Part shown: positions 46,671 to 59,186 of the stretch, in pieces
Position numbering within the stretch: position 1 is the first letter of the stretch
Layout: each line of letters starts with the position of its first letter
Assembly (NCBI RefSeq): GCF_016545825.1
Contig: NC_052612.1
Location: forward strand, 2,356,001 to 2,420,000
DNA: 64,000 nucleotides
From: Eucalyptus grandis
Taxonomy: Eukaryota > Streptophyta > Magnoliopsida > Myrtales > Myrtaceae
Reading direction: 5' to 3'
Notes under the pieces: model-generated
Told to the model about the DNA's origin: nothing
Database searches by the model: none
Seen by the model: the letters and a program-made list of their open reading frames with translations, nothing else
Made by a program: the position numbers and the translations under genes

Positions 46671-48232
46671 GGACACATTTGATAATTATTCTGTTCCCAA
46701 TAATAATTTTTGCTCGAAAATGATTTTTTTTTATTCTATACTCAGTAACAATTTTTGAGTTTTTGAAGACGCTTGATGGTTGTCCAAAATTTTTATTCTC
46801 GGGTTAAAAATGCATTTGGTAAGATTCTTAAATTCTTTTTGTTTCTTTTAATATTTTAAAACTTTAATTATATTTTTATTATTTTCTTTTTCTTTTTCCT
46901 TTTCTCTTCTTCTTCCACCTTCTTTGTGGCTGGTCGCTAGCCATCGCTAGTAGTGGTAGTGGCCGATAAGGGTGCGTTTGTTTGCATTTACTTTAAAAAA
47001 TTGTTCCGAAAAACGAAATAGAAAAAAAGTGTTTCGTTCCTTAAACAATTTCGAACAAAAACGCGTTTGGTAAACTTGTTCCGGAATAAAAAATAAACAG
47101 AAACATGTTTGGTAAATTTGGATAATTTTTTTATTTCTTTTATTTTTTCTATTTTTTTCTTATTTTCCTTTTTTCTTTTTTCTTTTTCATTTTTTTCTTC
47201 TTTTGGCCGGTCGCCGGCCAAGGCCTTGGCCGGCGACCGGCCGGCCGAGGGCCGAGCTCGCCCAGCCGGGCGGGCGAGGCGCGGCTCGCCGGCCACCGCC
47301 GGCGAGGCCGAGGCTCGCCGGCCGGGCGAGCTCGGCCTCGCCGGGCCCGGGCGAGCTCGAGGCCGGATCCGGGCGAGATCGAGCTCGCCCGGGCCGGCGC
47401 GAGGTCGGCCTCACCTTGATCCGGCGAGGCCGAGCTCGCCCGGCCGGGCGAGCCGCGGCCTCGCCGGGCCACCGCCAGCGAGGCCGAGGCTCGCCAGGCC
47501 GCCGGGCGAGCTCGGCCTCGCCGGATCTGGGCGAGATCCGGCGAGGCCGAGCTCGCCCGGCCGGCGCGAGTCGGCCTCGCCATGGTCAGCGAGCTCGAGC
47601 TCGCCCGGCCATGGCGAGGCCGACCCTCGCCCGGCCACGGCGAGCGTCGGCCTCGCCGGGCCGCGAGCCTCGCCGTGGCCGGGCGAGGCCGCCGGCCCTC
47701 GTCGGCCGGTCGCCGGCCGTGGCCGAGGCCGGCGACCGGCCTCGGCCATGAAAGAAGAACAAGAAAATAAAAAAAAAAAAAAAAAAAAAAGTGTTTCTGA
47801 TTTGTGTTCCGTAAAACAAAAACACGAATTTTGTGTTTCTTGTTTTTTCTTTTTTGTTCCCTGAACAAAAGAACAAAAAGGAACAAACGCACCCAAACGC
47901 GTTTATTCTTTTTTGTTCCCAGAAAAAACAGAAAAACTGTTTAAAAACAAAAAAGAAGTGCAAACAAACGGGCCTAACCGGCTAGGAGGAAGAAGAAGAG
48001 AGAAGGAGAAAAAAAAAAAAAAAACGTTGGAATTAATTCTGAAATTATTCCAGAAATAAGAAGCTACTTTTTTTTTTAACTTCTTGATTCTGTTTAAAAT
48101 CTATTTTATTGAACAAAAAAATGGATTTTTATTCTTGGGAACAAAAAATTTATCAAACAAATTTATGTTCTTTTTGTTTCGGGAAAAAAATAATAGAATC
48201 AGTTATTTATGGGATTATTACCAAATAGGGCC
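46671..48232. mobile_element. Outer Harbinger-like MITE, interrupted by a second MITE
   Basis: The left end GGACACATTTGATAATTAT and the inverted right end GGCCCTATTTGGTAATAAT form imperfect terminal repeats, flanked by TAA on both sides (46668-46670 and 48233-48235). Without the nested element it is about 550 bases. It has the pyrimidine tract, GC-rich core and purine tract layout and no coding capacity. Confidence 0.75.
46970..47974. mobile_element. GC-cored MITE nested in the outer MITE
   Basis: The ends GGGTGCGTTTGTTTGC and, inverted, GGCCCGTTTGTTTGC are flanked by TAA at 46967-46969 and 47975-47977. Copy A shows the uninterrupted site GCCGATAACCGGC. The core, about 47205-47750, is extremely GC-rich and CpG-dense. 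It is built from degenerate GGCGAGCTCGGCCTCGCC-like words in both orientations, so it can fold back on itself and creates long low-complexity open frames on both strands. AT-rich arms contain TTTGTTCC-type repeats. No transposase. Confidence 0.88.
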
Positions 48233-49035
48233 TAACTAGCCAAAAAGTCGATGTTTCCATACTGTAATGTTTCTGTAGTGGAAACTAATGGTGTAAATCT
48301 ATGTGAGTTGACAATCGCAATTGTCATAGGAAATTTTAGAGTCGAACCTATAAACATGTGAACCATCCCAGCCATCCCATGGTCACCGTAGATTCTAGAA
48401 CTAGACACTAATTTCCAAATAAAAAAGGAGTCACTACTTTCTTTCTCTTTTTTTTTCCTCTTTTTGGTAAGCAAGAAACAATGTTATTAAAGATGTTCAT
48501 TGACCTGCACACCGCCGTTGGTATGGTTCCCTTGTACCCCGCGAGGTCTTTGATGGATGAAGGCACCCTGAACACCCAAAAGAGAGAAAGATTCGGCACT
48601 CTTTGTGTTCCGAATTCGATCCGGCACACCAGAGAATCTGCATTCAATTAAAGACTCACCAGGAGCATGTAAATGACGATGAAACCTGTAGAGATGGGAT
48701 AACAACAAGAATCTGAGTCAACACTGAATAGCATTTGTCATATCAATCCAAGAGTGACAAAGGAAGGAATAGGTGTGAACCTCTGTGTGGGTGATCAGGA
48801 AATCCAGCTGCAGGAAACACTGCAAAATTCGACAAGCCATTTGGGACAAATTGGAAAAAATAAAGAAAAAACACAATAATCACGAGCATCTCACTAGACA
48901 ACCAAAAACAGAATATAGACGTCTTTTAGTCTGAAACCCGAGAATTCAATCCAGCATGAGAAAGGGGTCCAAGTTCCTCGAGTCATTCCTGAAAATCCAA
49001 CCCACCCATGCAAGTTTACAATCTTAGGATCTAGC

Positions 49036-49486
49036 TGATGATTTTATTAGTGATGGGCCTAAGTTGGCCCGTCCGTCCATGTTTGGCCTAAAAGCCCGGC
49101 CCACAAGAGTAGGGCCCATGGATGAAGAGGCACGATTATTTGTTTTTGGAAGGACATATATAAGGGAGGAGAGAGAGGGAGAACGTACTTCTTGGACAAT
49201 CAACATACGTATGTCTCCCTCTCTTTCCAACGCTCTCTCTCTCTCCAAAAGAAAAGAAAAATAGTAAGCGTTTTTCTTCCATTCAAGGCGTCATCGGATC
49301 GAATAGGGCTAAATTCTCTTCCTCTTATCGGCGTCGGTGTCTAATCTGTGGTTAACAAGGTACGCTCGAATCCGTGGTATGCTTTTGGATCGGTGATACG
49401 TGATTTTCCCGGGCTTGTCTTCCGCATTGCTTTAGGGGTTCGATTTAGTCTCGAATCCGGTTTTCGGGGATCCGTTATTCCTAACA
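49036..49486 (+). repeat. 5' LTR of the copia element
   Basis: 451 bases, TG to CA. It holds a likely promoter TATATAAGG at 49157-49165 followed by a GA-rich leader. By eye it differs from the 3' LTR at about 16 positions (roughly 96.5% identity), nearly all transitions, with no length change. Confidence 0.92.
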
Positions 49487-49487
49487 T

Positions 49488-49499
49488 TGGTATCAGAGC
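49488..49499 (+). other. Primer-binding site of the copia element
   Basis: TGGTATCAGAGC, complementary to the 3' end of initiator methionine tRNA and the usual primer site of plant copia elements, lies one base after the 5' LTR. Confidence 0.92.
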
Positions 49500-49559
49500 T
49501 CTAGTTCACGTTTTCCCGACCCCTTTGATGATTTTTGATTGATTTTTCGCGAAAATATT

Positions 49560-50206
49560 CGGCCAACACGGATCCGAGCGAGAAATCCCAACACCCGAGC
49601 ACTGTTCGTCCTTTTTTTTCTGAGTTTCTGTAAGTTGAAATCAATTTCTGAAAACACTAGGTGAAAGGGCTTGTCGAGACGAGTCTGTCGACATGTCGTG
49701 CGCCGTCAGGAGACGCTGCACGAGCCCACACGCGCGGCCGGAAGCTGCTGCGCGTGGGCGCAACGCACCTGAAGTGCTGGCATCGGCCAGTGCGTGCGCC
49801 ACACGCTCCGGTGGCGAACCGGCACTTGCGTGCCGACGTCCGGCAAACCGGCGCGTGCTGACGTCACCGTGACGTAACGGTAACCGCCGAGATGACGTCA
49901 TCGCTGACGACCGTTGGTCGGCCGGTCACCGGCGACGACCTACCCGACCAGCGCGAAACCCCGGCACACGCGTGGCACGTGCCGGCCGACGTCGCATGAC
50001 GTTAGCCCGTGCACACGCGCGGCACGTGCCGGTCGGTTTGTCCGACCCAACGCGACCAGTCCGACCGGCCCATCCGATCCGACTAGTCCGACCGGCCCGA
50101 CGACCGGCGAGCCGCCCGTTGACCGTTGACCGACGATCGTTGACCGTTGACTGAAAAAAGAAAAGAAAAAGAATTTGTTTCTTTTTAATCATGCCTATGT
50201 GGGTTA
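49560..50206 (+). other. GC-rich leader of the copia element
   Basis: The stretch between the primer-binding site and the nested DNA transposon is GC-rich with short repeats of CCGACC and GTTGACCGTTGACC types. The open frames are low in complexity and are not proposed as genes. Confidence 0.5.
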
Positions 50207-50209
50207 TAA

Positions 50210-52849
50210 GGGCGCGCATAACAAAATTTATGTTTCTCGATTTCTCTCGTTTCTCTGTTCATCGGAACAGTTTGGAACAAAAATTCGTTTGGTAACGCAA
50301 TTTGATTTCTCTATTTCAAACAGATTTCTATTCCGAAATAGAGAAATTGAAGAAATTAGAAGCTGAAATTTTTAACTTCTCGCTTTCGAAATAGAAATCA
50401 GAAACTGAAATCAAACCATATAAAAGAACCTTGCACTTTCTTGCTAACTTAATTCACTCATAATCACAATTTCACAAATTATTGCTAATTTTATTTTTCT
50501 TATTTTGCTCATGTTTTTTTTTTTTTGCATTTTTTTCAATTTTTTTTTTATAACTTCCTCTTTAGGATGAAAGGTAATTGAATGGGTCTCCAATTTTCAA
50601 AAGCGACCAAAGTTCTTAAATGCTTACTTAAAAACAATGGGGCTATTTTCTCCTAGACAAGGCACGCGTATGGCCAATTGAAGAAAAAATTCTTACGTAA
50701 TAGATGAATAAAAAACGTGCTTAAAAATTTAACCTTATTTTTTTACGGATTCAAAATTCTTGCAAAATCAAAATAATTAGATTGTTACACAATCTTGAAT
50801 TTTAATTCAAGGCAAGAGATTCAAGAGAATCTATCTCTTTGTTATGCAAGGGTTATTAAAGGTTCATTGAGCAACAATAAAAAAAAAATTAGGGATGAGC
50901 AACTGGACTTATTCAATTTGAGAATCAAAATAAACCGACATTCCCCGATTGGTTCCTAACCATAAACGTTACTTCAAGGTAGAATTCTCATATATTCCTT
51001 TACACCATTAATTTTATTTTGTTGATAATCTTGTATAATACTAGTTTTTGATAAAATGACAATGCTGTATAGGCACCATTGATGGCACCCATATTCATGC
51101 TTCCGCAGTACTTGTCTAAACCTACGCAAGATAAGCTTGCAAATGATGCATTGACTGAGAAGGGAAACCAAATAAATACACTTAGGAAAACAATTGCTAA
51201 TAAAATGGCAATGGATAATAATATGCCAGAAATTCCATGAAATTATATTTTCAACTTTTGTAATGTATTAGTATTATTTCAACTATTATTTTGTATTTGA
51301 GGATTTTCTATGTTGCTTTAGTATTATTTCGACTATTATTTTGTATTTGAGGATTTCCTATGTTGTTATCTAATCAATTTCTATTCCTAGAATTAGAAAT
51401 TTTGTTATGTTATCAAACGGATTTCTGTTTCAGAAATATAAATTTTGAGTCGTTATCAAATGGGTTTCTTTGCTCAGAAACTTGTCCGGGAAATAGAAAT
51501 TAAGAAATTGATTTCTGGCCAGAAATTGATTTCTTGCCAAAAATCAATTTCTGTTTCAGAAATTTTGTCATGCGCGAAGCCTAAGCCGAAATCAATTTCT
51601 CAATTTCTATTCCCCAAATGGGTTTCGAGCAAAGAAACCCGTTTGATAACGACTAAAATTTCTATTTCTGAAACAGAAATCCGTTTGATAATAGAAAAAA
51701 AATTCTATTTCTATGAATCATGTTGTCCCCATCCTTTTACCTCACTCTTCTTGGTGCTTATGATGGTAATTTAATTTGATAAAAGTTGATAAATCACTTT
51801 AATTTATATTGGTAATTCGATAGAGTAGTTAGGAACTTCAAAACATTAGCAATTTATGTAAATAAAAGCTAGTAATTAGTATAAAAATGCTAATATGCAA
51901 ACTATAAAAGATTTGGTATTTTCAAATGCTAATATGCAAATAGTGAATGTATTTATTCTCCTCATTCAAGATTCGGGTTTAAGTCACTACACTTTTTTGC
52001 ATTCTTTTGAGACCACAAAGTGATTTTATGTTGGGTACTAGCTGACATGGAGGGAGGCGAAAATTTGCGAGCGATTCGAAATTAATAAAATGAAAGTTGT
52101 GCTAGAAATAGAAATTGATTAGATAACAACATAGGAAATCCTCAAATACAAAATAATATTCGAAATAATACTAATACATTACAAAAGTTGAAAATACAAT
52201 TTCATTGAATTTCCGGCATATTATTATTATCCATTGCCATTTTATTGGCAATGGTTTTCCTAAGCATATTTATTTGGTTTCCCTCCTTGGTCAACTGGAT
52301 GTTTGCAAGCTCATCCTGCGTAGGTTCAGCCACGTACATCAGATCTCCATATAGGGAAAAGTTCTTATCCATCTTGTCTTGATCGCGGATGTAATTATGG
52401 ATGGCACAACATGCAATTACAATATGTGCTTGCTTTCGAAGTCCAAATGAGGGCATGTGCCTCAAAATGAAAAAGTGATTCTTCAATGCCCCAAATGATC
52501 TTTCAATGGCATTCCTTAGAGAAGAATACCTATAGCAATAATATCATCATAATTGCAACTTAAAAACATAAATAAACAAAGTCTCAAATACATAAGTCAT
52601 GAAATGAAATACATAAGTCATGCACGTTTCTTAAACAAAGTCTCAAAAAAAAATTTCTATTTCTATTTCAGAAACAGAGAAGCTATAATTTCTAGCTTCG
52701 ATTTCTCCCCCAGAAAACAATTTCTGAAACAGAAATCTGTTTCAGAAATAGAGAAATCAATTTGTGTTACCAAACGGATTGCTTTTCAAACCATTCCGGG
52801 AACAGAGAAACAGAGAAATCAAGAAATAGAAATTTTATCATGCGCAACC
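50210..52849. mobile_element. Composite PIF/Harbinger sequence nested in the copia element
   Basis: The outer ends GGGCGCGCATAACAAAATTT and, inverted, GGTTGCGCATGATAAAATTT are flanked by TAA (50207-50209 and 52850-52852). A third terminus, ATTTTGTCATGCGCGAAGCC followed by TAA, lies at 51562-51584, so at least two related copies are fused. Transposase remains are present in both orientations. A minus-strand piece at about 52530-52202 reads RNAIERSFGALKNHFFILRH, then IACCAIHNYIRDQDKMD, the C-terminal part of a DDE (DDE_Tnp_4) transposase. A plus-strand scrap near 51170-51240 reads KTIANKMAMDNNNMPEIP. No intact transposase exists. Confidence 0.82.
52202..52550 (-). pseudogene. C-terminal fragment of a Harbinger-type transposase
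   Basis: About 115 codons ending ANKMAMDNNNMPEIQ. The RNAIERSFG motif carries the last acidic residue of the DDE triad, and HNYIRDQDKM is typical of this family. The first two catalytic acids and the Myb-like partner protein are absent from this piece. Confidence 0.78.
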
Positions 52850-52970
52850 TAAGTAATCCATTTTTAATTATGCATTTGTTGCATGAATCATAGAAAATTA
52901 TGTGTTTTCCCTTATGTTTATTATGGATTATAAGTGATCCATTTTTAGTTATGCATTTGTTGCAGGAATT

Positions 52971-55900
52971 ATGATGCGTTATGCAAGGATACCTGCAATC
53001 CCGAGAACGGACGAGGGAAATGCAAGACTTAAAAGGCTGATGACAGAGTTAGCTAATTATCGGTGGCATGACGGTGATTTAGTATCACATGTGGTTAGGG
53101 TCAATCAGATGATACAGGAAATCATCTGGAATGATTATCTTATGCCGGACTTTGAGAAGGTGCCGGCTTTGATAAACACTCTTCCACCTGAATGACAAGC
53201 AGTGTTAGATCGGCTATGGGAGGTCAACGTGGTCCCGGGTTATAGGAGGCTAGTGGAAGCTTTTGTAAGAGAGTACTATAGGATTGAGTTAACCAAAACT
53301 TCAACCCTTAGATTGAGCGCCACATGGGGCCGAGTGAATGCGCCTTGGAGGCGACATGAAAGCTCTCCAAAAGTTTTTCCATGGTTGGCAAATGTGCCTT
53401 CAAATTTCTCGATATTTTGACTGATAGATTAGAAGGGACATTCCCTATTTATTTCTTAGATTAATTATGAGATCTTTTTGGGTGTGAATATCTCTTTCCA
53501 TATTGATATTTTTCTCTGTATATATTGCTTAGTGTAATGTATAGTTGTATTAAAGTGAAAGCATTATTGTTCTATTGGATGTTAGATTTTATTTGCTTTC
53601 TATTATTGTTGACTGATGTGGGTAGTTCATAGAAGTTTTTTGTAACTTCATAAAATTTATTTTGCATAAGACAATTATATTAATAATAATTTTGAGTTAG
53701 GATTTTGGAGGATGATTGGAAATATAGTGACATTTTGATCCTGAAACCTTACTTGAAATTGTTCATTGATATGATGGGTCTATGCAAAGTGGATGCATAA
53801 ATGATATGCATTAATTATTCGTGCATGTATGTCTGATGTGTTCAGATCGATGGTTTCAGCAACTAACAACGTAATTACTGATATGAACGGCAACAATTGT
53901 GAAATATTGAATATGAAGATTCAATATGTGCTGGAAAAGCAAGAAGCACTAGAAGCTCTTGACCATGTTATGGAAGATCTTGAGGATGCTATGCGCCACC
54001 TTGAGCTAGTAGAGGACCATTTAACGGCATTTGAGCCGAAAATAGGCATTTGCAATGCTGGTTCTAGCTAAGAAAGGGTTTTGAGCTCTAAGCGCAAGCG
54101 TATTGATTCGTTTAATATATGGGAATGCAAAGGATCAAGTCCTTATTGTAAGAAATCAAGAGTTAACCAACACAAGAGAGGAAAACGTCCTTAAGTGAAG
54201 AAAATGTCAAGGGTGAGGTGTTACAATTGTGACAAGAGATGTCACTATGCTCGTAATTGTTGTGAGCCGAAAAAGGTAAACACCTCTTGTACATTTGAGA
54301 ACTTTGCTTATGTGTCAAGTTCTGTATTATTGGCTGAATCCAATCCTTTGTGGACTGTAGATTCAGAAGCGACAAACTATATAGCAAAGGATAAAGAATC
54401 CTTCGTGGAATTCCGACGATACCAATTGGAACTAAGTGGATCTATGGGGGAAATAACTTCAGAGCTAAAGTTAAAGGGATTAGCACCTGCCAATTGAACA
54501 TGCGTGGTGGACGCACCTTGATGTTCTATATGCTTCAAAGATTCGTCGAAATTTAAGTGTCTGTTTTGGTGTTGGTTAAACTTGGTTTTAGTGTGAACTT
54601 CCGTAATAGCTGTGTAGATTTGTATTTGGATACAAACTACTATAGTTGTGGTTATTTTCTAGATGGTTTTATTGTACTAAATGTTAACTGTGGTGATGTC
54701 AATATTTGTTATTCCTTGTTTCACGTATTCAACTTCATATGATAATGATGTGATTATGTGGCATGCTAGACTTGGTCATATTGGCCAACAACGTATGAAT
54801 AGACTAGCCAAACAGGCTTGTTGGGCAATATTGAAAAAGTTGATTTGTCCATGTGTAAGCATTGCCTAGAAGGGAAAACGACAAAGAAACCATTTGGAAA
54901 AGGTACAAGAGCTTAATTTCCTCTGCATTTAATCCATTCTGATGTCTGTGGTTCAATGAATGTGAGAGGAAGGCATGGGACTGTTTATTTCATCACTTTT
55001 ATAGATGATTATACTCGATTCGGATATGTCTATTTGATTTCTCATAAATCTGAAGCATTGAGTTGTTTCAAAAGGTTTATGAACTTGGTAGAAAATCAAT
55101 TAGACATGAAAAATAAAAGCATTGAGATCCGATTGAGGTTGAGAATATTTATCTGATGAGTTCAGAAAATTATGTGATGAAAAAGGAATAGAAAGACAGT
55201 TATCTATTTTATATACTCCTTAACAAAATAGTATTGCAGAGAGAAGAAACAGAACCCTACTGGAATGGTTAGGTCCATGATGGCTCATGCTAACTTACCT
55301 ATTACTTTTTGGAGTGATGCGTTGTTAACTGCTGCCTATATACTTAATCGAGTGCCTTCCAAATCAGTTATTTCCATTCCATATGAGTTATAGACAGGTA
55401 GAAAATCAGACTTAAGTTTTTTTAAGCCATGGGGTTGTGCTGCATATACTCATGAGTCCTCTCACAAGTTTGGGAAATTGGGTCCCAAAGGAAATAATAG
55501 TATTTTCATGAGATACTGCGAACACTCGAAAGGGTATGTGTTTATTCATGAGCAGTAAAGTGGGAGTATAACTGAATTTGAATCACGGGATGTCACATTC
55601 TTAGTGGATGAATTTCCTAAGAAGGGCGAAACAGGAGAAGATTATTCCCTATTTGAAACCTTGGATCAAGATAATAATATCAGTGGAGTTTGTCCAAGTG
55701 GGAGTAATATGAGAAGTGATGAATTGAATTTAACTCAATCTCAATTGCAACCACATGATGAGACGACATCATCATTATCTAATCCAAGTGGGAGCATAAT
55801 GGGGAATAATGTGCTAAGTGTACAATCTCTCATACGGTGAACAAGTCGCCAAAGTATTCCCCGTCGACGTTTTAACATTGAAGGGGAAACTTTTGTGATT

Positions 55901-57406
55901 GCTCCGCAAGATAAGGATGAGCCAAGAAATATTAATGAGGCTCTGAATTGCCTTAATAAGGAAAAATGGATTCATGCAATGAAAGAGGAAATGGAGTCAA
56001 TGAAGTCAAACCAAGTTTGGGAACTGGTTGATCTTCCAAAAGGACGCTGAGCTATTTGGAACAAGTGAGTTCTCAAAATAAAGCGAAATGCTGATGGCTC
56101 GATAGAAAGGCATAAGGCTCACCTTGTGGCGAAGGGGTATAATCAACAGGAAGGAATTGATTACGAAGATACATTTTCTCTTGTAGAGAAATTTACCTCG
56201 ATTCGCATTATTCTGGTAATAGTGGTTAGTATGAATCTTGAGTTACATCAAATGGATGTAAAGACTGCTTTCCTCAATGGAGAACTAGAGGAAAAACTAT
56301 ATATGGAACAACCTGCTAGTTTCATAGTGGAAGGCCAAGAAGGTAAGGTATGTCGACTTTTGAGATTGATATATGGCCTTAAGCAGTCATCGAGACAATA
56401 GTATATGCGTTTTCATAATGTCATAATGGCATATGATTTTACAATGATAGATGAGGATCATTGTGTATATATCAAAAGATCCAAGGATCCATTTGTGATC
56501 ATATCATTATATGTTAATGATATACTAATTGTCAGAAGTAATATGGGGTTTGTTAATACTGAGAAGAATTGGTTATCTTCCAACTATGAGATGAAAGACA
56601 TGGGTGATGTTGCATACATTCTTGGAGTTAAGATTTTAAGATTGTAAACCTATAGACACTCATATTACAAAAGGTGAAGGATTGAGCCATAGACTATGTC
56701 CAAGGACTCCACAAGAGAATGAACAAAAGCGATATGTTCCTTATGCTAGTGCTGTTGGAAGCTTGATGTACGCTATGATGTGTACAAGACCTGTCATATG
56801 TTTTGCAATTGGAATGGTGAGTAGATACCAATCCAATCCAGATCCAGCACAATGGAAAGTCGTTAAGAGAATACTGAGGTATCTAAAGGGGACTACTGAT
56901 TATACGATGAGTTATAAATGAAAGGATTTGCGACTCTAAGGCTATTCTGATGTCGATTATGGAGGAGATTTAGATGAAAGAGAATCTACCTCTGAGTTTG
57001 TTTTCTTACCGAATAATGGCACCATATGTTAGAGCAGTAAAAAAAAATGTGTATAGCCTTGTCCACGATGAAAGTTGTGTTCGTGGCATTATCAGTAGCA
57101 GTATAAGAATGTGTTTGGCTGAAGAGATTTTTGGATCATTTAGGTGTTATTGAAAATGCTGCAGATTCATTGTTGGTTAACTATGATAGCTAAGCAGCAA
57201 AAGCGTACACCAAATATCCAAAATATCATGGCAAGACCAAACATATAAATATCAAGTATAATTTTGTTAAAGATATGATTGCACGATAGGATGTGAACTT
57301 ACAGTATATATCTATGCATAGAATGGTAGCAGATCCTATGACAAAACCAATACCTAGAGATGTGTTTTGTGGTCATATGAAATCTCTAGGATTGCGTAGA
57401 GTCTGA
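52971..57406 (+). pseudogene. Decayed gag-pol of the copia element
   Basis: Pieces in several frames: gag at 52971-53420 broken by a stop at 53195; zinc knuckle near 54215; protease near 54350; integrase 54750-55250; RT 55900-56640, including LVAKGYNQQEGIDYEDTF, MDVKTAFLNGELEEKLYMEQ and IYGLKQS; RNase H and C-terminus 56700-57406, including VVKRILRYLKGTTDY. Altered catalytic sites (DSEAT for DSGAT, YVND for YVDD) and several in-frame stops argue against activity. The bases between pieces look like the same gene with frame changes rather than other sequence. Confidence 0.88.
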
Positions 57407-58245
57407 TGTACTGGATTGTAATTTCCCTAAGTGTTCACATTTGATGAATTTATGTTTTCATCATTAATGCCTATGAATTTTTGTTTGATCTTTATGCATC
57501 TTAATGCTCAGTGCATTACTTTAAGTTGAGAAAGTATGTCGAACATATATAAGATTAGCCCACTCACATGGGTAATCGCCTCTATTTACTTTGTGATGAA
57601 TAGAGATGAGACTATTTTTAAGCTTATTATCTAAGTGATAATCGAGAGCTCAAGCTTAAAATACATGTGTCGCCTTAACTGAGTGTTAAGATGATGACAT
57701 AATATTTACTATGTCTGAAAGTAAAATACCCCACATTTTTTACTTTATCTGTCTAAGATGCCAGATGTGAGTTCTGATGAATTTTGTAAATGAGTAGATA
57801 CGTGAACTCAAGTTAGACATTAGGTATGTCTGAACTATCATCTGTACGGTATTGAAGGTGTAGACATACGCTCCATGGGAAATGAGTTAATACCGTAATA
57901 CGCATTTCATACTATGTATGCATGAGACGACCAATAAGAGTAGCAAAAAGTTTGATCTCAACTTTTATGTCGTGTGAGACTCTTGAAGAAAAGAGTTTCT
58001 CAATTCTTAGTCCTCTCATGACTTTTACTTATTCTTAAGATTTTTATTTAGTGTTTGTTATCTTAGGATGTTGCCAATGGTCATGAGTTTGATTCGATCT
58101 AATGGGATATTTCTAGAAAAGCAATCTAAACTGAAATTGAGAGTTTGAAGAAAAGATGAAGATCGAATTTGGAGAATCACATTGTAGTTTTGTATTCACC
58201 GGTTAACCAATTATGACTGTCTTTGTGATAATCATAATTGTAAAT

Positions 58246-58288
<43 letters not shown>

Positions 58289-58513
58289 TTGTTTGAAAGA
58301 GACCAAGAGAAATATAAATGTGATCGATCGATCTAGAATACTGCATACTAAATCTACTCAGGATGTGATGCCCATTATGAGCTGCTATATATTCCTAACA
58401 GATGTATGACAACGAGCTCTCAAAGTATGCTGGTCGCACGGATTATTCACCGGTATGAATGTTGAAGAGAGGTAAAGAGAATCCTGTTCGGCCCACCATG
58501 TGCGAGTGGGAGA
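57407..58513 (+). other. 3' untranslated part of the copia element with AT repeat and polypurine tract
   Basis: No coding sequence is recognised. An AT dinucleotide run spans 58249-58286. GAGTGGGAGA at 58504-58513, directly before the 3' LTR, is the expected polypurine priming tract. Confidence 0.7.
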
Positions 58514-58964
58514 TGATGGTTTTATTAGTGATGGGCCTAAGTTGGCCCGTCCGCCCATGTTCGGCCTAAAAGCCCGGCCCACAAGAGTAGGGCCCATGGA
58601 TGAAGAGGCACGATTATTTGTTTTTGGAAGGACATATATAAGGGAGGAGAGAGAGGGAGAACGTACTTCTTGGACAATCAACATACATACGTCTCCCTCT
58701 CTTTCCAACGCTCTCTCTCTCTCCAAAAGAAAAGAAAAACAGTAAGCGTTTTTCTTCCCTTCAAGGCATCATCGGATCGAACAGGGCTAAATTCTCTTCC
58801 TCTTATCGGCGTCGGTGTCTAATTTGTGGCTAACAAGGTACGCTCGAATCCGTGGTGTGCTTTTGAATTGGTGATACGTGATTTTCCCGGGCTTGTCTTC
58901 CGCATTGCTTTAGGGGTTCGATTTAGTGTCGAATCCGGTTTTCGGGGATCCGTTATTCCCAACA
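58514..58964 (+). repeat. 3' LTR of the copia element
   Basis: 451 bases, starting TGATGGTTTTATTAG and ending TTATTCCCAACA. The copy of the 5' LTR promoter TATATAAGG lies near 58635. The CTAGC duplication follows at 58965-58969. Confidence 0.92.
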
Positions 58965-59186
58965 CTAGCAAACAGAAGAGAACAATAGGAAATGGAAATT
59001 ACCTAGAAAAGAGTTCTGAACCCACTGAAAAATCGAATCAAGTTTACGGAGAAACAGAGGAGAGGGAATGGAAAGGTCAAACCTGCCAATGCTTCTTCGG
59101 ATGGCAGCACCTTGGCCCTCGCGTTGTTGCTTGGCCAGGATCTTCTTGACCACCATTCGAGGCGTGCCCAAATCGGATCGAGACAT

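Larger units (their letters stand above)
49036..58964 (+). mobile_element. Ty1/copia LTR retrotransposon, inactive, with nested DNA transposon
   Basis: Two 451-bp LTRs begin TGATG and end AACA. A 5-bp CTAGC duplication flanks the element (49031-49035 and 58965-58969), and copy A has the single-copy site GATCTAGCAAAC. Internal order is gag, protease, integrase, reverse transcriptase, RNase H, which defines copia. Gag-like sequence spans about 52971-53420. A zinc knuckle CYNCDKRCHYARNC lies near 54215-54258. The protease box reads DSEAT instead of DSGAT. GAG-pre-integrase HARLGHIG is near 54760 and integrase HSDVCGSM and FIDDYTR near 54930-55020. RT has YVND in place of YVDD near 56510. The final frame ends GLRRV at 57406. 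Many stops and frame changes make it non-functional. Confidence 0.93.
48505..59186 (-). pseudogene. Pirin-like pseudogene, copy B, split by a retrotransposon
   Basis: This is the same decayed exons as copy A: exon 1 at 59186-59083 and the remaining exons at about 48505-48990. The extra base after the LMLD codons is shared with copy A. The 9.9-kb copia element sits in the intron between exons 1 and 2. The pseudogene was already frameshifted before the insertion, so the element did not cause the loss. Confidence 0.82.

Noticed and set aside
47109..47896. Long open frames of 161-251 codons on both strands
   Set aside because: They are Arg/Ala/Gly/Pro-rich translations of the CpG-rich repeat core of a MITE, exist in several frames at once, and have no domain. 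Not genes.
49641..50219. Several GC-rich frames after the 5' LTR
   Set aside because: Low-complexity leader of the copia element; frames occur on both strands and match no gag.
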